Of a DNA stretch of 21,990 nucleotides, positions 1-7,881 are shown piece by piece. The stretch is taken from positions 7,158-29,147 of the forward strand of contig DIKO01000046.1 in assembly GCA_002423615.1 (NCBI GenBank). The letters run 5' to 3'. The number at the start of each line of letters is the position of its first letter. Position 1 is the first letter of the stretch. Position numbers and translations under genes: made by a program. The notes under the pieces were generated by a model. That model did no database searches and was not told the origin of the DNA. It was given only the letters and a program-made list of their open reading frames with translations. The stretch is from Desulfobacteraceae bacterium UBA5616. GTDB lineage: Bacteria; Desulfobacterota; Desulfobacteria; Desulfobacterales; UBA5616.

Positions 1-386
1 TTGCCGGCGTCTTCTTCCATGTGGATGCGGGTGATGCCGATGCGCTGTTTTCCGTTTTCCGTTTCCACTTCGATATAGCCGTTTCCGGCAATGGGAAGCT
101 CAAACTGGGAAATCTGATATCCCTTGGGAAGGTCGGGATAGAAATAATTTTTTCGGGCCCAGCGGCTTTCTCCGGCCACGGTGCAGTGGGTGGCAATGGC
201 CATCCGGACGGCATATTCCACAACCTTTCGGTTGAGTACCGGTAGAACGCCGGGCATGCCAAGGCATACCGGGCATACATGGGTGTTGGGAGCGGCGCCG
301 AAAGCCGTCGAACACCCGCAGAAAATTTTAGTTGCCGTTTTCAGTTGCGCGTGAACTTCCAGCCCGATAACGGGTTCAAATTCCAT
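1..386 (-). CDS. gatB: Asp-tRNA(Asn)/Glu-tRNA(Gln) amidotransferase subunit B, partial (3' end outside window)
   Basis: GatB is the tRNA-binding subunit of GatCAB, which converts misacylated Glu-tRNA(Gln) or Asp-tRNA(Asn) to Gln-tRNA or Asn-tRNA in the cytoplasm. The first 128 codons are present. Seen directly: the N-terminal family signature IGLEVHAQL at residues 7-15, a CGC...CPVCLGMPG cysteine cluster (a zinc-site pattern in many GatB proteins), the KNYFYPDLPKGYQISQ block and RIGITRIHMEEDAGK just before the window edge. The ATG at 386-384 gives the usual GatB N-terminus directly before the conserved block; the upstream Shine-Dalgarno sequence is weak. The gene diverges from queA across 196 bp. 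Identification is firm; about three quarters of the protein lies outside the window. Confidence 0.95.
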   Translation of the reverse strand, partial: MEFEPVIGLEVHAQLKTATKIFCGCSTAFGAAPNTHVCPVCLGMPGVLPVLNRKVVEYAVRMAIATHCTVAGESRWARKNYFYPDLPKGYQISQFELPIAGNGYIEVETENGKQRIGITRIHMEEDAG

Positions 387-507
387 GTTCGGTAACCTGC
401 CTTTTTTCCTGATCGTTGTAATTGCGCCAATCTTTTCAAGCATGCCATTTTTAATTTTAAAATTCAACATGAAGATCCGGTTCGATTTTAACCCCGAAGT
501 ATTTTTT

Positions 508-536
508 TTGACAAAGAAACGGCAAGATCCTATACA
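508..536 (+). promoter_or_regulatory. Candidate sigma70 promoter for queA
   Basis: A perfect -35 hexamer TTGACA (508-513) is followed after exactly 17 bases by TATACA (531-536), which matches the -10 consensus at four of six positions. Transcription would start near 543, about 40 bases before the queA GTG. The 387-582 interval between divergent gatB and queA holds no other gene. It also contains a 12-bp AT-only palindrome (453-464) that could simply reflect base composition. No equally good promoter for gatB was found on the other strand. Confidence 0.55.
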
Positions 537-582
537 GGACGCTTTAACCGGGTTATTTTTTTCATGAAGGAACATCGATAAC

Positions 583-1644
583 GTGTATTCCCTGGATGAC
601 TACAATTATGATTTGCCCGAGAACCTGATCGCCCAGCATCCCTATCCCCGGAGGGAGGGGTCGAGGCTGCTTTACCTCAGGCGTTTTTCCGGTGAAATGA
701 CCCACCACCGGTTTTCCGAGGTCCGGGAGTTCCTGAACTCGGGCGACGTGATGGTGGTGAACAATACCGAAGTGGTTCCGGGCAGGCTCCTGGGGAAAAA
801 GGAGTCCGGCGGTAAGGCTGAGCTTTTGATCCTGGATTATGCCGAAGGACTCAAGGCCCTGGCGGAATCGGGCGTTTTTGAATGCCGGTGTCTGGTCAAG
901 GCGTCCAAACGGCCCAAAAACGGCACTGCCATAATTTTTCAAAACAGGGTGAGGGCCACCATAACGGATTTTAAGGACGGTGTTTACCGGGCTGCTTTTT
1001 GTTCCGAAGGGGATTTTATCCAGGACCTGTTTGAAATCGGGAAAGTCCCCCTGCCGCCCTACATCAAACGCAATACCGGGGAAAACGGATGGGACGACCG
1101 AAAGACGTATCAAACCGTGTTTGCCCTCCATAAGGGAGCCGTTGCCGCCCCCACGGCGGGACTCCATTTTTCCAACCCCTTGATACAAAAAATAAAAGCA
1201 AAAGATGTGAAGGTTGTTGAAATTACGCTTCATGTAGGGTATGGAACATTTTTGCCCGTCCGGGCCACGGATATCCGGGAACATGCGATTCATTCGGAAT
1301 GGTATTCCATTTCCGATAATGCTGCGGAAACCATCAACAGGACCCGGGAAAAGGGCGGGCGGGTGGTCGCAGTGGGAACCACATCGGTAAGGACCCTCGA
1401 ATTTAACGCAGACGACAACGGCAGGGTGCGCCCCGGCACCGGGAACTGCGACCTTTATATTTACCCGGGGTACCGGTACAGGACTGTGGACGCCATGATC
1501 ACCAATTTTCATTTGCCCATGTCCACGCTTCTCATGCTGGTGTCCGCCTTTGCCGGCCGGGACCGTGTTCTGGCAGCTTATCGCGAGGCGATTGAACGTC
1601 GATACAGGTTTTTCAGTTACGGGGATGCGATGTATATTGCGTAA
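583..1644 (+). CDS. queA: S-adenosylmethionine:tRNA ribosyltransferase-isomerase QueA
   Basis: QueA transfers and isomerises the ribosyl moiety of S-adenosylmethionine onto 7-aminomethyl-7-deazaguanine in tRNA, giving epoxyqueuosine. The protein is 353 residues, normal for the family. Visible blocks are the N-terminal YDLPENLIAQHP (residues 9-20), VVNNTEVVPGRLLGKK (58-73), AAPTAGLHF (188-196), HVGYGTFLPVRATDIREH (217-234) and the C-terminal TNFHLPMSTLLMLVSAFAG. The start is a GTG preceded by a GAAGGA sequence about a dozen bases upstream; no other in-frame start places the conserved N-terminus so close. It is followed 49 bp later by tgt, the gene for an earlier step of the same queuosine pathway, so the two are probably cotranscribed. 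Confidence 0.97.
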   Translation: MYSLDDYNYDLPENLIAQHPYPRREGSRLLYLRRFSGEMTHHRFSEVREFLNSGDVMVVNNTEVVPGRLLGKKESGGKAELLILDYAEGLKALAESGVFECRCLVKASKRPKNGTAIIFQNRVRATITDFKDGVYRAAFCSEGDFIQDLFEIGKVPLPPYIKRNTGENGWDDRKTYQTVFALHKGAVAAPTAGLHFSNPLIQKIKAKDVKVVEITLHVGYGTFLPVRATDIREHAIHSEWYSISDNAAETINRTREKGGRVVAVGTTSVRTLEFNADDNGRVRPGTGNCDLYIYPGYRYRTVDAMITNFHLPMSTLLMLVSAFAGRDRVLAAYREAIERRYRFFSYGDAMYIA

Positions 1645-1693
1645 CATCCAGCCCGGAATTTCTTTCATCAGGAAACCGTCGTCATTAAAACAT

Positions 1694-2818
1694 ATGGAAT
1701 TTAAGGTCATTTCTCAGGATATCCGAAGCCGGGCAAGAACCGGGGTGATCCATACCCGGCACGGCTCCGTGAAAACGCCCGTTTTCATGCCGGTGGGTAC
1801 CCTTGCCACGGTAAAATCGCTGTCGCCCGAAGAACTGGAGCAAATGGGGGTGGAGATCATTCTGGGCAATACCTATCATCTGTATCTCAGGCCGGGATGT
1901 GACGTCATCGATCGCTTTGACGGGCTGCACCGCTTCATGAACTGGAACAACCCGATCCTGACGGACAGCGGCGGCTTTCAGATTTTCTCTCTGGCCAGGC
2001 TGACCAGGATCAAGGAAGAAGGCGCCGCATTCCAGTCCCATATCGACGGCTCCTCCCATCTCCTGACCCCGGAAAAATCCATGGATATCCAGATCCGTCT
2101 GAATTCGGACATCGCCATGTGCCTGGACCAGTGCATTCAGTACCCGGCCACCCGGGATGAAACGAAAACCGCACTGAATCTTACCACCCGGTGGGCAAGG
2201 CGATGCAAGGATCATTGGGAGGCCCGGGCCGATGGAGATAACGCCCTTTTCGGCATCGTCCAGGGAGGGATGTACCCGGATCTCCGGAAACAAAGCGCCG
2301 ACGGACTGGGGGATATCGGATTCTCAGGATACGCCGTTGGCGGATTGAGCGTGGGTGAACCCAAGGAAACCCTTCTGGAAATGGCCCAATGCACCCTGTC
2401 GCTTCTTCCGGATGAAAAACCGAAATACATCATGGGGGTGGGGACCCCGGAGGATCTGGTGGACCTGGTGGCTCTGGGAGCCGACATGTTCGACTGCGTC
2501 ATGCCCACCCGGAACGCCAGGAACGGGCAACTGTTCACCTCGAACGGAACCCTGAATATCTGTAATGCCCGGTATCGGACGGATGCCGATCCCATTGACC
2601 CGGGATGCGGCTGTTACGTCTGCCGGAATTATTCCAGGGCCTATCTGCGCCACCTGTACATGACCCGTGAACTTTTCGCCTATCGCCTGAACACCCTCCA
2701 CAATGTTTATTATTATATTCACCTGATGGAAGAGATCAGGAGCGCCATCGACCAGGGCCGGTTTGAAAGCTTCCGGAAGGACTTTTACGAAAAACGAAAT
2801 AAAGCGGTTCTAAATTGA
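1694..2818 (+). CDS. tgt: tRNA-guanine transglycosylase
   Basis: Tgt exchanges guanine-34 of GUN-anticodon tRNAs for preQ1, the first tRNA-bound step of queuosine synthesis. From the ATG at 1694 the protein is 374 residues, the usual length, and begins MEFKVISQD as family members do; a longer in-frame reading from 1550 would overlap queA and add unconserved residues, so it was rejected. Catalytic features are visible: D91 in DSGGFQIFS (general base), D267 in MFDCVMPTRNARNG (nucleophile), and the zinc site C305, C307, C310 with H336. The ribosome binding site is weak, which fits translation coupled to queA. The downstream aminotransferase begins 22 bp after the stop. Confidence 0.97.
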   Translation: MEFKVISQDIRSRARTGVIHTRHGSVKTPVFMPVGTLATVKSLSPEELEQMGVEIILGNTYHLYLRPGCDVIDRFDGLHRFMNWNNPILTDSGGFQIFSLARLTRIKEEGAAFQSHIDGSSHLLTPEKSMDIQIRLNSDIAMCLDQCIQYPATRDETKTALNLTTRWARRCKDHWEARADGDNALFGIVQGGMYPDLRKQSADGLGDIGFSGYAVGGLSVGEPKETLLEMAQCTLSLLPDEKPKYIMGVGTPEDLVDLVALGADMFDCVMPTRNARNGQLFTSNGTLNICNARYRTDADPIDPGCGCYVCRNYSRAYLRHLYMTRELFAYRLNTLHNVYYYIHLMEEIRSAIDQGRFESFRKDFYEKRNKAVLN

Positions 2819-2840
2819 TGTGTTGTGAGGGAAACGCCAT

Positions 2841-4028
2841 ATGACCATTTCAAGAAAAATTGAGAACTATATATCCCGGAGTTCCTGGATCCGGAAAATG
2901 TTTGAGGAGGGCGCCCGTTTAAAGGAACAGTACGGGGCCGGCAAGGTCTTTGATTTTTCCCTGGGCAACCCCAATGTGGCCCCTCCGGAAAAATTCAACG
3001 TTGTTTTGCAGGAAATCGTGGCGAACTCGGTGCCCGGGGATCACGGCTACATGGCCAATACCGGTTATCCCCAGGTCCGTCGGAAAGTGGCCGAGTACCT
3101 TTCCGCCGAACAGCGGGCAACGGTGACCCGGGACCATGTCATCATGACCTGCGGCGCCGCCGGGGCCCTGAACATCACCCTGAAAGCCATACTGGACCCG
3201 GGGGACGAGGTCCTCAGCCCTTCGCCTTATTTCGTGGAATACGGATTTTATGCAGACAACCACGGCGGGGTGTTCAAAACCGTTCCCACCCGGGATGATT
3301 TCACCCTGGATCTTGCCGCTGTTTCAAACGCCGTCAATGAAAGAACCAAGGCCGTCATCATCAATTCCCCCAACAATCCCACCGGCCAGATTTACGACAG
3401 GGAGAGCCTTTCAGCCCTGGGCCGTCTTTTAAAGGAAAAAGGGGAAGCTTTCGGCCGGACCATTTACCTGTTGTCCGACGAACCCTACCGGAAAATCGTC
3501 TATGACAATGCCTGTGTCCCGGATGTTTTCGGCTGTTATGACGACAGCATCATCGCCACCTCCTATTCCAAGGATATTTCCTTGCCCGGGGAACGCATCG
3601 GGTTCGCCGCAGTGAACCCTAAAGCCGTCCATCGCGAGGCATTGCTGGCCGGCATGGCCCTGGCCAACCGGATTTTAGGCTTTGTCAATGCCCCGGCCCT
3701 GATGCAGCGGGTCGTGGGCGAGTTGCAGGGCGTGACGGTGGATATCGCCGAATATGCCCGAAAAAGGACATTGCTGTGCGACGGCCTGAAAAGGGCCGGT
3801 TATGAATTCATCCTGCCCAAGGGGGCCTTTTATCTCTTTCCGAGGTCTCCCCTTGAGGATGAAGTGGAATTCGTTAACCTGCTCAAGGAAGAGCTGATTC
3901 TGGCGGTGCCCGGCGCAGGATTCGGATGCCCCGGTTATTTCAGGATCGCCTTTTGTGTGGAAGACAACACCATCATCAACGCCCTGCCGGGATTCAAACG
4001 GGTGATGGAAAAAATCAAAAACCCATAA
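2841..4028 (+). CDS. Pyridoxal-phosphate-dependent aminotransferase, class I/II
   Basis: A 395-residue fold-type I aminotransferase. Seen: NSPNNPTG (175-182), SDEPY (212-216, with D213 expected to contact the pyridine nitrogen) and SYSKDISLPGERIG (241-254), where K244 is the predicted Schiff-base lysine. A glycine-rich CGAAGAL segment at 104-110 should bind the cofactor phosphate. The family resembles aspartate/aromatic aminotransferases, but substrate specificity cannot be read from sequence. The ATG has a GAGGGAAAC ribosome binding site and lies 22 bp after tgt; mce follows 24 bp after the stop. It is probably in the same transcript as queA-tgt, with no obvious metabolic link to queuosine or propionate. 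Confidence 0.9.
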   Translation: MTISRKIENYISRSSWIRKMFEEGARLKEQYGAGKVFDFSLGNPNVAPPEKFNVVLQEIVANSVPGDHGYMANTGYPQVRRKVAEYLSAEQRATVTRDHVIMTCGAAGALNITLKAILDPGDEVLSPSPYFVEYGFYADNHGGVFKTVPTRDDFTLDLAAVSNAVNERTKAVIINSPNNPTGQIYDRESLSALGRLLKEKGEAFGRTIYLLSDEPYRKIVYDNACVPDVFGCYDDSIIATSYSKDISLPGERIGFAAVNPKAVHREALLAGMALANRILGFVNAPALMQRVVGELQGVTVDIAEYARKRTLLCDGLKRAGYEFILPKGAFYLFPRSPLEDEVEFVNLLKEELILAVPGAGFGCPGYFRIAFCVEDNTIINALPGFKRVMEKIKNP

Positions 4029-4052
4029 ACCCCCTAATAAAGGAGAATGTAA

Positions 4053-4457
4053 ATGAAACTGTTGAGAATAGACCATCTTGGCGTTGCCGTGAACAACATC
4101 GATGAGGGAAAAAACTTCTGGACGGACATTCTGGGACTTAAGCTGACGGCCACGGAAACCGTGGAAGCCCAGAAGACCACCACAGCCTTTTTGCCCGTGG
4201 GCGAGAGCGAAGTGGAACTTCTGGAATCCACGACGGAAGACGGGCCCGTGGCCAAATTCATCGAGAAAAAGGGCCAGGGAATTCAGCATGTGGCGTTTGC
4301 CGTTGATAATATTGAAGAAGCCCTTCAGGAACTCAAGGACAAGGGCATCCAGCTCATCGATCAGCAGCCGAGAATTGGGGCCGGGGGAGCGAAAATTGCA
4401 TTTCTGCATCCCAAGGCCACCAGCGGGGTCCTGGTGGAACTCTGCCAGAGGGATTGA
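4053..4457 (+). CDS. mce: Methylmalonyl-CoA epimerase
   Basis: Interconverts (S)- and (R)-methylmalonyl-CoA, linking the biotin carboxyltransferase (S isomer) to B12-dependent mutase (R isomer). The 134-residue length is standard for this vicinal-oxygen-chelate metalloenzyme. Paired beta-alpha-beta-beta-beta modules are suggested by DHLGVAV (7-13) and QHVAFAV (78-84). Likely metal ligands are H8, E55, H79 and E129; many homologues have Gln at the second position, so E55 is an inference. A strong AGGAG (4041-4045) sits 7 bases before the ATG. It follows the aminotransferase by 24 bp and is separated from mcm by a 190-bp regulatory-looking gap, so mce may be transcribed with the upstream genes as well as with the pathway genes. 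Confidence 0.95.
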   Translation: MKLLRIDHLGVAVNNIDEGKNFWTDILGLKLTATETVEAQKTTTAFLPVGESEVELLESTTEDGPVAKFIEKKGQGIQHVAFAVDNIEEALQELKDKGIQLIDQQPRIGAGGAKIAFLHPKATSGVLVELCQRD

Positions 4458-4493
4458 TCCGATCCATCATTGCAGCTTGAATACGTACAAATC

Positions 4494-4589
4494 ATCTTGA
4501 CACAATTCAAGATCTCACGTATGTGTGTTTACTTTATAAAGTAAGTATCACTTAATTTAAACCCATTGCATACGAGGACCAACCCATTG
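4494..4589 (+). promoter_or_regulatory. Palindromic control region upstream of mcm
   Basis: The 4458-4651 gap contains three structures. First, ATCTTGA (4494-4500) and TCAAGAT (4507-4513) form a perfect 7-bp inverted repeat with a 6-base spacer, overlapping a consensus -35 TTGACA at 4497-4502. Second, there is a perfect 16-bp palindrome, TTACTTTATAAAGTAA, at 4529-4544. Third, the 9-mer AACCCATTG occurs directly repeated at 4560-4568 and 4581-4589, 21 bp apart (two helical turns). The matching -10 at 4520 (TATGTG) is poor, so the exact promoter is uncertain. The arrangement suggests regulated transcription of the mcm operon by a dimeric repressor or activator; the regulator is not in this window. 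Confidence 0.4.
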
Positions 4590-4651
4590 ATGGGGTCCGC
4601 TGTGTTCGGGCCTCATGAACAACAGAAAAAGAAGAGATGAGGAGCATCAGC

Positions 4652-6775
4652 ATGTCAGAACATCCCAACAAACAAAAATGGATTGATCTTGCGACAAAGG
4701 AATCCAGGGGAAAACCCCCGGAATCCCTGGACTGGGCGACCCCCGAGGGCATTCAGGTCAAGGCCCTGTATACGGCGGAAGACGTGTCCGGAATGGAACA
4801 TGTCAATACCCTGCCGGGCATCCCCCCCTATGTCCGGGGACCCAAAGCCACCATGTATGCCGGACGGCCCTGGACCATCCGGCAGTATGCCGGCTTTTCC
4901 ACAGCCAGGGAGTCCAACGCGTTTTACCGGAGGAACCTGGCCGCCGGTCAGAAGGGCCTTTCCGTGGCCTTTGACCTGGCGACCCACCGGGGATACGATT
5001 CGGACCATCCCAGGGTCTCCGGGGACATCGGAAAGGCCGGGGTCGCAGTGGATTCCGTGGAGGATATGAAAATCCTTTTCGACCAGATCCCCCTGGATGA
5101 AATGTCCGTGTCCATGACCATGAACGGTGCGGTAATTCCCATCCTGGCCGGATATATCGTGGCCGCCGAAGAGCAGGGCGTTAAGCAGGAACAGCTCACC
5201 GGCACCATCCAGAACGACATTCTTAAAGAGTACCTGACCCGGAACACCTATATTTATCCGCCCACGCCTTCCATGCGCATTGTGGCCGACATTATCGGCT
5301 ATTGCTCCAAACACATGCCGAAATTCAACACGGTGAGCATCAGCGGGTATCACATCATGGAAGCCGGGGCCGATTCCGTTCTCCAGACGGCGTTTACCCT
5401 GGCGGACGGCAAGGAATATATCAAAACAGCCCTGGCGGCAGGGATGGACATCGATACCTTTGCTCCGAGATTGTCGTTCTTCTTCGGCATCGGTATGAAC
5501 TTTTTCATGGATATCGCCATGTTGCGGGCGGCCCGGTTTCTGTGGCACAAAATCGTCAGCGAATTCAACCCGAAAAACAAGGACTCGGCGGTATTGAGGA
5601 CCCATTGCCAGACCTCGGGATGGAGCCTCACCGAACAGGATCCTTACAACAACATCATCCGGACCACCCTGGAATGTATGTCCGCCGTACTCGGGGGAAC
5701 CCAGTCCCTGCATACCAATTCCTTTGATGAAGCCATCGGCCTTCCCACGGACTTTTCCGCCAGGATCGCCAGAAACACCCAGATCATCGTTCAGGAAGAA
5801 TCCCAGGTCTGCCATGTGGTGGATCCTCTTGGCGGTTCCTATTATATCGAGGCCTTAACCGACGGCATCATCAAGGGCGCCATGAAAATCATCCAGGAGA
5901 TCGATGAACTCGGCGGCATGGCCAAGGCCATCGAGTCAGGCATGCCCAAAATGCGCATCGAGGAAGCCGCCGCGAAAAAGCAGGCCCGCATCGACCAGGG
6001 CCTGGACATCATTGTCGGCGTAAACAAATACAAAATCCAGGAAGACCGTGAACTGGATATCCTCGAAGTACCGGCATCGGTCCGGGACGAGCAGGTGGCA
6101 AGATTGAAGGAAATCCGGTCAAAACGCGACAACGCCGCCGTGCAAAAGGCCCTGGAAGCCATCACCAAGGGCGCCGAATCCGGGGAGAATCTCCTGGAAC
6201 TGGCCATTGTCGCCACCCGGGCCAGAGCCACCGGGGGCGAAATTTCCGACGCCATGGAAAAGGTCTTCGGACGGTATGTGGCCACCACCCAGTGCATTTC
6301 CGGGGCTTATGCTTCCGAATACGGCGATCCGGAAATCATCAATTCCCTGAGAAAACGCACTGACGACTTCGAAGCCAGGACCGGGAGGCGGCCGAGAATC
6401 CTTCTGACCAAGATGGGACAGGACGGGCACGACCGGGGCATAAAAGTCATTGCCACGGCCTATGCGGACTTTGGATTCGACGTGGATATCGGACCCATGT
6501 TCCAGACGCCGGAAGAGGCGGCCAAAATGGCCATTGAAAACGATGTCCATGTGGTGGGCGCATCCAGTCTGGCCGCGGGGCACAAGGCCCTGGTGCCTGA
6601 ACTGATCGACCATCTGAAGAAAAAAGGCGGCGAAGAAATCCAGGTCGTTGTGGGCGGCGTCATTCCGCCGAAGGATTATCAATTCCTTTATGATGCCGGC
6701 GTGGTGGGCATTTTCGGTCCGGGGACCTCGGTGATCGAATCCGCCAACAAGGTCTTGAATGCTCTCGAAAAATAA
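4652..6775 (+). CDS. mcm: Methylmalonyl-CoA mutase, single-chain (catalytic plus B12-binding domains)
   Basis: Adenosylcobalamin-dependent mutase interconverting (R)-methylmalonyl-CoA and succinyl-CoA. At 707 residues it is the fused single-polypeptide form: an N-terminal TIM barrel with VAFDLATHRGYDSDHPRV and the substrate-channel block SVSMTMNGAV, then a C-terminal B12-binding domain with KMGQDGHDRG, in which D591-x-H593-x-x-G596 supplies the axial histidine, followed by GASSLAAGH and VVVGGVIPP. I chose the ATG at 4652 because GAGGAG (4639-4644) lies 7 bases before it; an in-frame ATG at 4637 would add five residues with a poorer binding site. meaB begins inside its last codons, so expression is tightly coupled. 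Confidence 0.97.
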   Translation: MSEHPNKQKWIDLATKESRGKPPESLDWATPEGIQVKALYTAEDVSGMEHVNTLPGIPPYVRGPKATMYAGRPWTIRQYAGFSTARESNAFYRRNLAAGQKGLSVAFDLATHRGYDSDHPRVSGDIGKAGVAVDSVEDMKILFDQIPLDEMSVSMTMNGAVIPILAGYIVAAEEQGVKQEQLTGTIQNDILKEYLTRNTYIYPPTPSMRIVADIIGYCSKHMPKFNTVSISGYHIMEAGADSVLQTAFTLADGKEYIKTALAAGMDIDTFAPRLSFFFGIGMNFFMDIAMLRAARFLWHKIVSEFNPKNKDSAVLRTHCQTSGWSLTEQDPYNNIIRTTLECMSAVLGGTQSLHTNSFDEAIGLPTDFSARIARNTQIIVQEESQVCHVVDPLGGSYYIEALTDGIIKGAMKIIQEIDELGGMAKAIESGMPKMRIEEAAAKKQARIDQGLDIIVGVNKYKIQEDRELDILEVPASVRDEQVARLKEIRSKRDNAAVQKALEAITKGAESGENLLELAIVATRARATGGEISDAMEKVFGRYVATTQCISGAYASEYGDPEIINSLRKRTDDFEARTGRRPRILLTKMGQDGHDRGIKVIATAYADFGFDVDIGPMFQTPEEAAKMAIENDVHVVGASSLAAGHKALVPELIDHLKKKGGEEIQVVVGGVIPPKDYQFLYDAGVVGIFGPGTSVIESANKVLNALEK

Positions 6776-7772
6776 GATCATGACCGCAAAAGATCCGGAT
6801 TTTTATATCCAGGGGATCTTAGCAAGGGATAAACGGGTCCTCGCCAAGACGATCACTCTGGTGGAGAGTTCTCTTCCGGCGGATCAGGAACTGGCGAAGA
6901 TCATTATCGACCGGTTGCTGCCGCATACCGGCAAGGCCGTCCGGCTGGGCATTACCGGGGTTCCCGGCGTGGGGAAAAGCACGTTTATCGAAAGCCTGGG
7001 AACCTACCTGACCGGCAAGGAGCATCAGGTTGCGGTCCTTGCCGTGGATCCTTCCAGCAAGAGGAGCCGCGGCAGCATTCTGGCCGACAAGACGCGCATG
7101 GAAAGACTCTCCGTGGAGGAACGGGCCTTTATCCGCCCGTCTCCTTCAGGAGGGACCCTTGGCGGCGTGGCCCGGAAAACCCGGGAAACCATGCTGCTCT
7201 GTGAAGCGTCCGGCTTTGACGTGATCATTGTGGAAACTGTGGGGGTGGGGCAAAGCGAGACCACCGTGGCGTCCATGGTGGATTTTTTTCTGGTATTGAT
7301 GCTCGCCGGGGCCGGAGACGAGCTTCAGGGCATCAAAAAAGGCGTTATGGAACTGGCCGACGCCGTGGCCATCAACAAGGCCGACGGCGACAACATCGAG
7401 AAGGCAAAGCTTGCGCGAATAGAATATGAAAACGCGCTTCATTTTTTAAACCCCTCCTCTCCCAACTGGATGCCGCCGGTACTGATGTGCAGCGCGCTGG
7501 AAATGAAGGGGATCGAGGAAATCTGGAATGTGGTCCTGTCCCACCGGAAACGGATGTCCGAAAGCGGAGAACTGTACGTTACCAGAAGAAATCAGGCTCT
7601 GGACTGGATGTGGGCGCTTGTGGATGAGGGCCTGAAAATAAGATTTCACCGGAATGAAAACATCAAAGGCAGGCTCCCCGCCCTGAAGAGCGCTGTTGAA
7701 AACGGCCATATGGCGCCCACTGCGGCGGCCATGGAGCTGCTTTTTTTATTTGACCACCCTTGTTCAACATGA
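6759..7772 (+). CDS. meaB: MeaB/ArgK-type G-protein chaperone of methylmalonyl-CoA mutase
   Basis: MeaB is a G3E-family GTPase that gates delivery of adenosylcobalamin to the mutase and protects or reactivates it. Seen in this 337-residue protein: the P-loop GVPGVGKST (67-75), the AVDPSSKRSRGSILADKTRM segment with metal-site Asp residues (D97, D110), ETVGVGQSE (159-167) and the guanine-specificity motif NKAD (206-209). The start at 6759 overlaps mcm by 17 bp and has AAGG 6 bases upstream; an alternative ATG at 6780 has no ribosome binding site but would give a start just as compatible with homologues. The position directly after mcm is the classical chaperone-client arrangement. Confidence 0.95.
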   Translation: MLSKNKIMTAKDPDFYIQGILARDKRVLAKTITLVESSLPADQELAKIIIDRLLPHTGKAVRLGITGVPGVGKSTFIESLGTYLTGKEHQVAVLAVDPSSKRSRGSILADKTRMERLSVEERAFIRPSPSGGTLGGVARKTRETMLLCEASGFDVIIVETVGVGQSETTVASMVDFFLVLMLAGAGDELQGIKKGVMELADAVAINKADGDNIEKAKLARIEYENALHFLNPSSPNWMPPVLMCSALEMKGIEEIWNVVLSHRKRMSESGELYVTRRNQALDWMWALVDEGLKIRFHRNENIKGRLPALKSAVENGHMAPTAAAMELLFLFDHPCST

Positions 7773-7786
7773 ATTGGGGATTATTT

Positions 7787-7837
7787 CTGCCGGAATGATT
7801 TTAAATTGATTTTCCCGTGGGTCCCGGCAGACGGGAA
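7787..7837 (+). promoter_or_regulatory. Two mutually exclusive hairpins in the meaB-mmdA gap
   Basis: The 109-bp gap between meaB and mmdA contains CTGCCGG (7787-7793) complementary to CCGGCAG (7824-7830), and TTCCCGT (7812-7818) complementary to ACGGGAA (7831-7837). The two stems interleave with no linker between their 3' arms, so in RNA they could hardly form together. Neither is followed by a U tract. Each 7-bp match could arise by chance in a gap of this size, so any regulatory role is speculative. Confidence 0.2.
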
Positions 7838-7881
7838 GCCGATTGATAAGAATAGCATTTTTCAACGAAAAGGATGCAAAG

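Noticed and set aside
453..464. 12-bp palindrome AATTTTAAAATT in the gatB-queA gap
   Set aside because: Pure A/T in an AT-rich spacer; expected by composition, no second site.
1550..1693. N-terminal extension of tgt
   Set aside because: Overlaps the queA end and adds residues that no Tgt has; ATG at 1694 gives the canonical N-terminus.
562..1710. Minus-strand open frame opposite queA
   Set aside because: Antisense to a well-conserved gene; the translation lacks family motifs.
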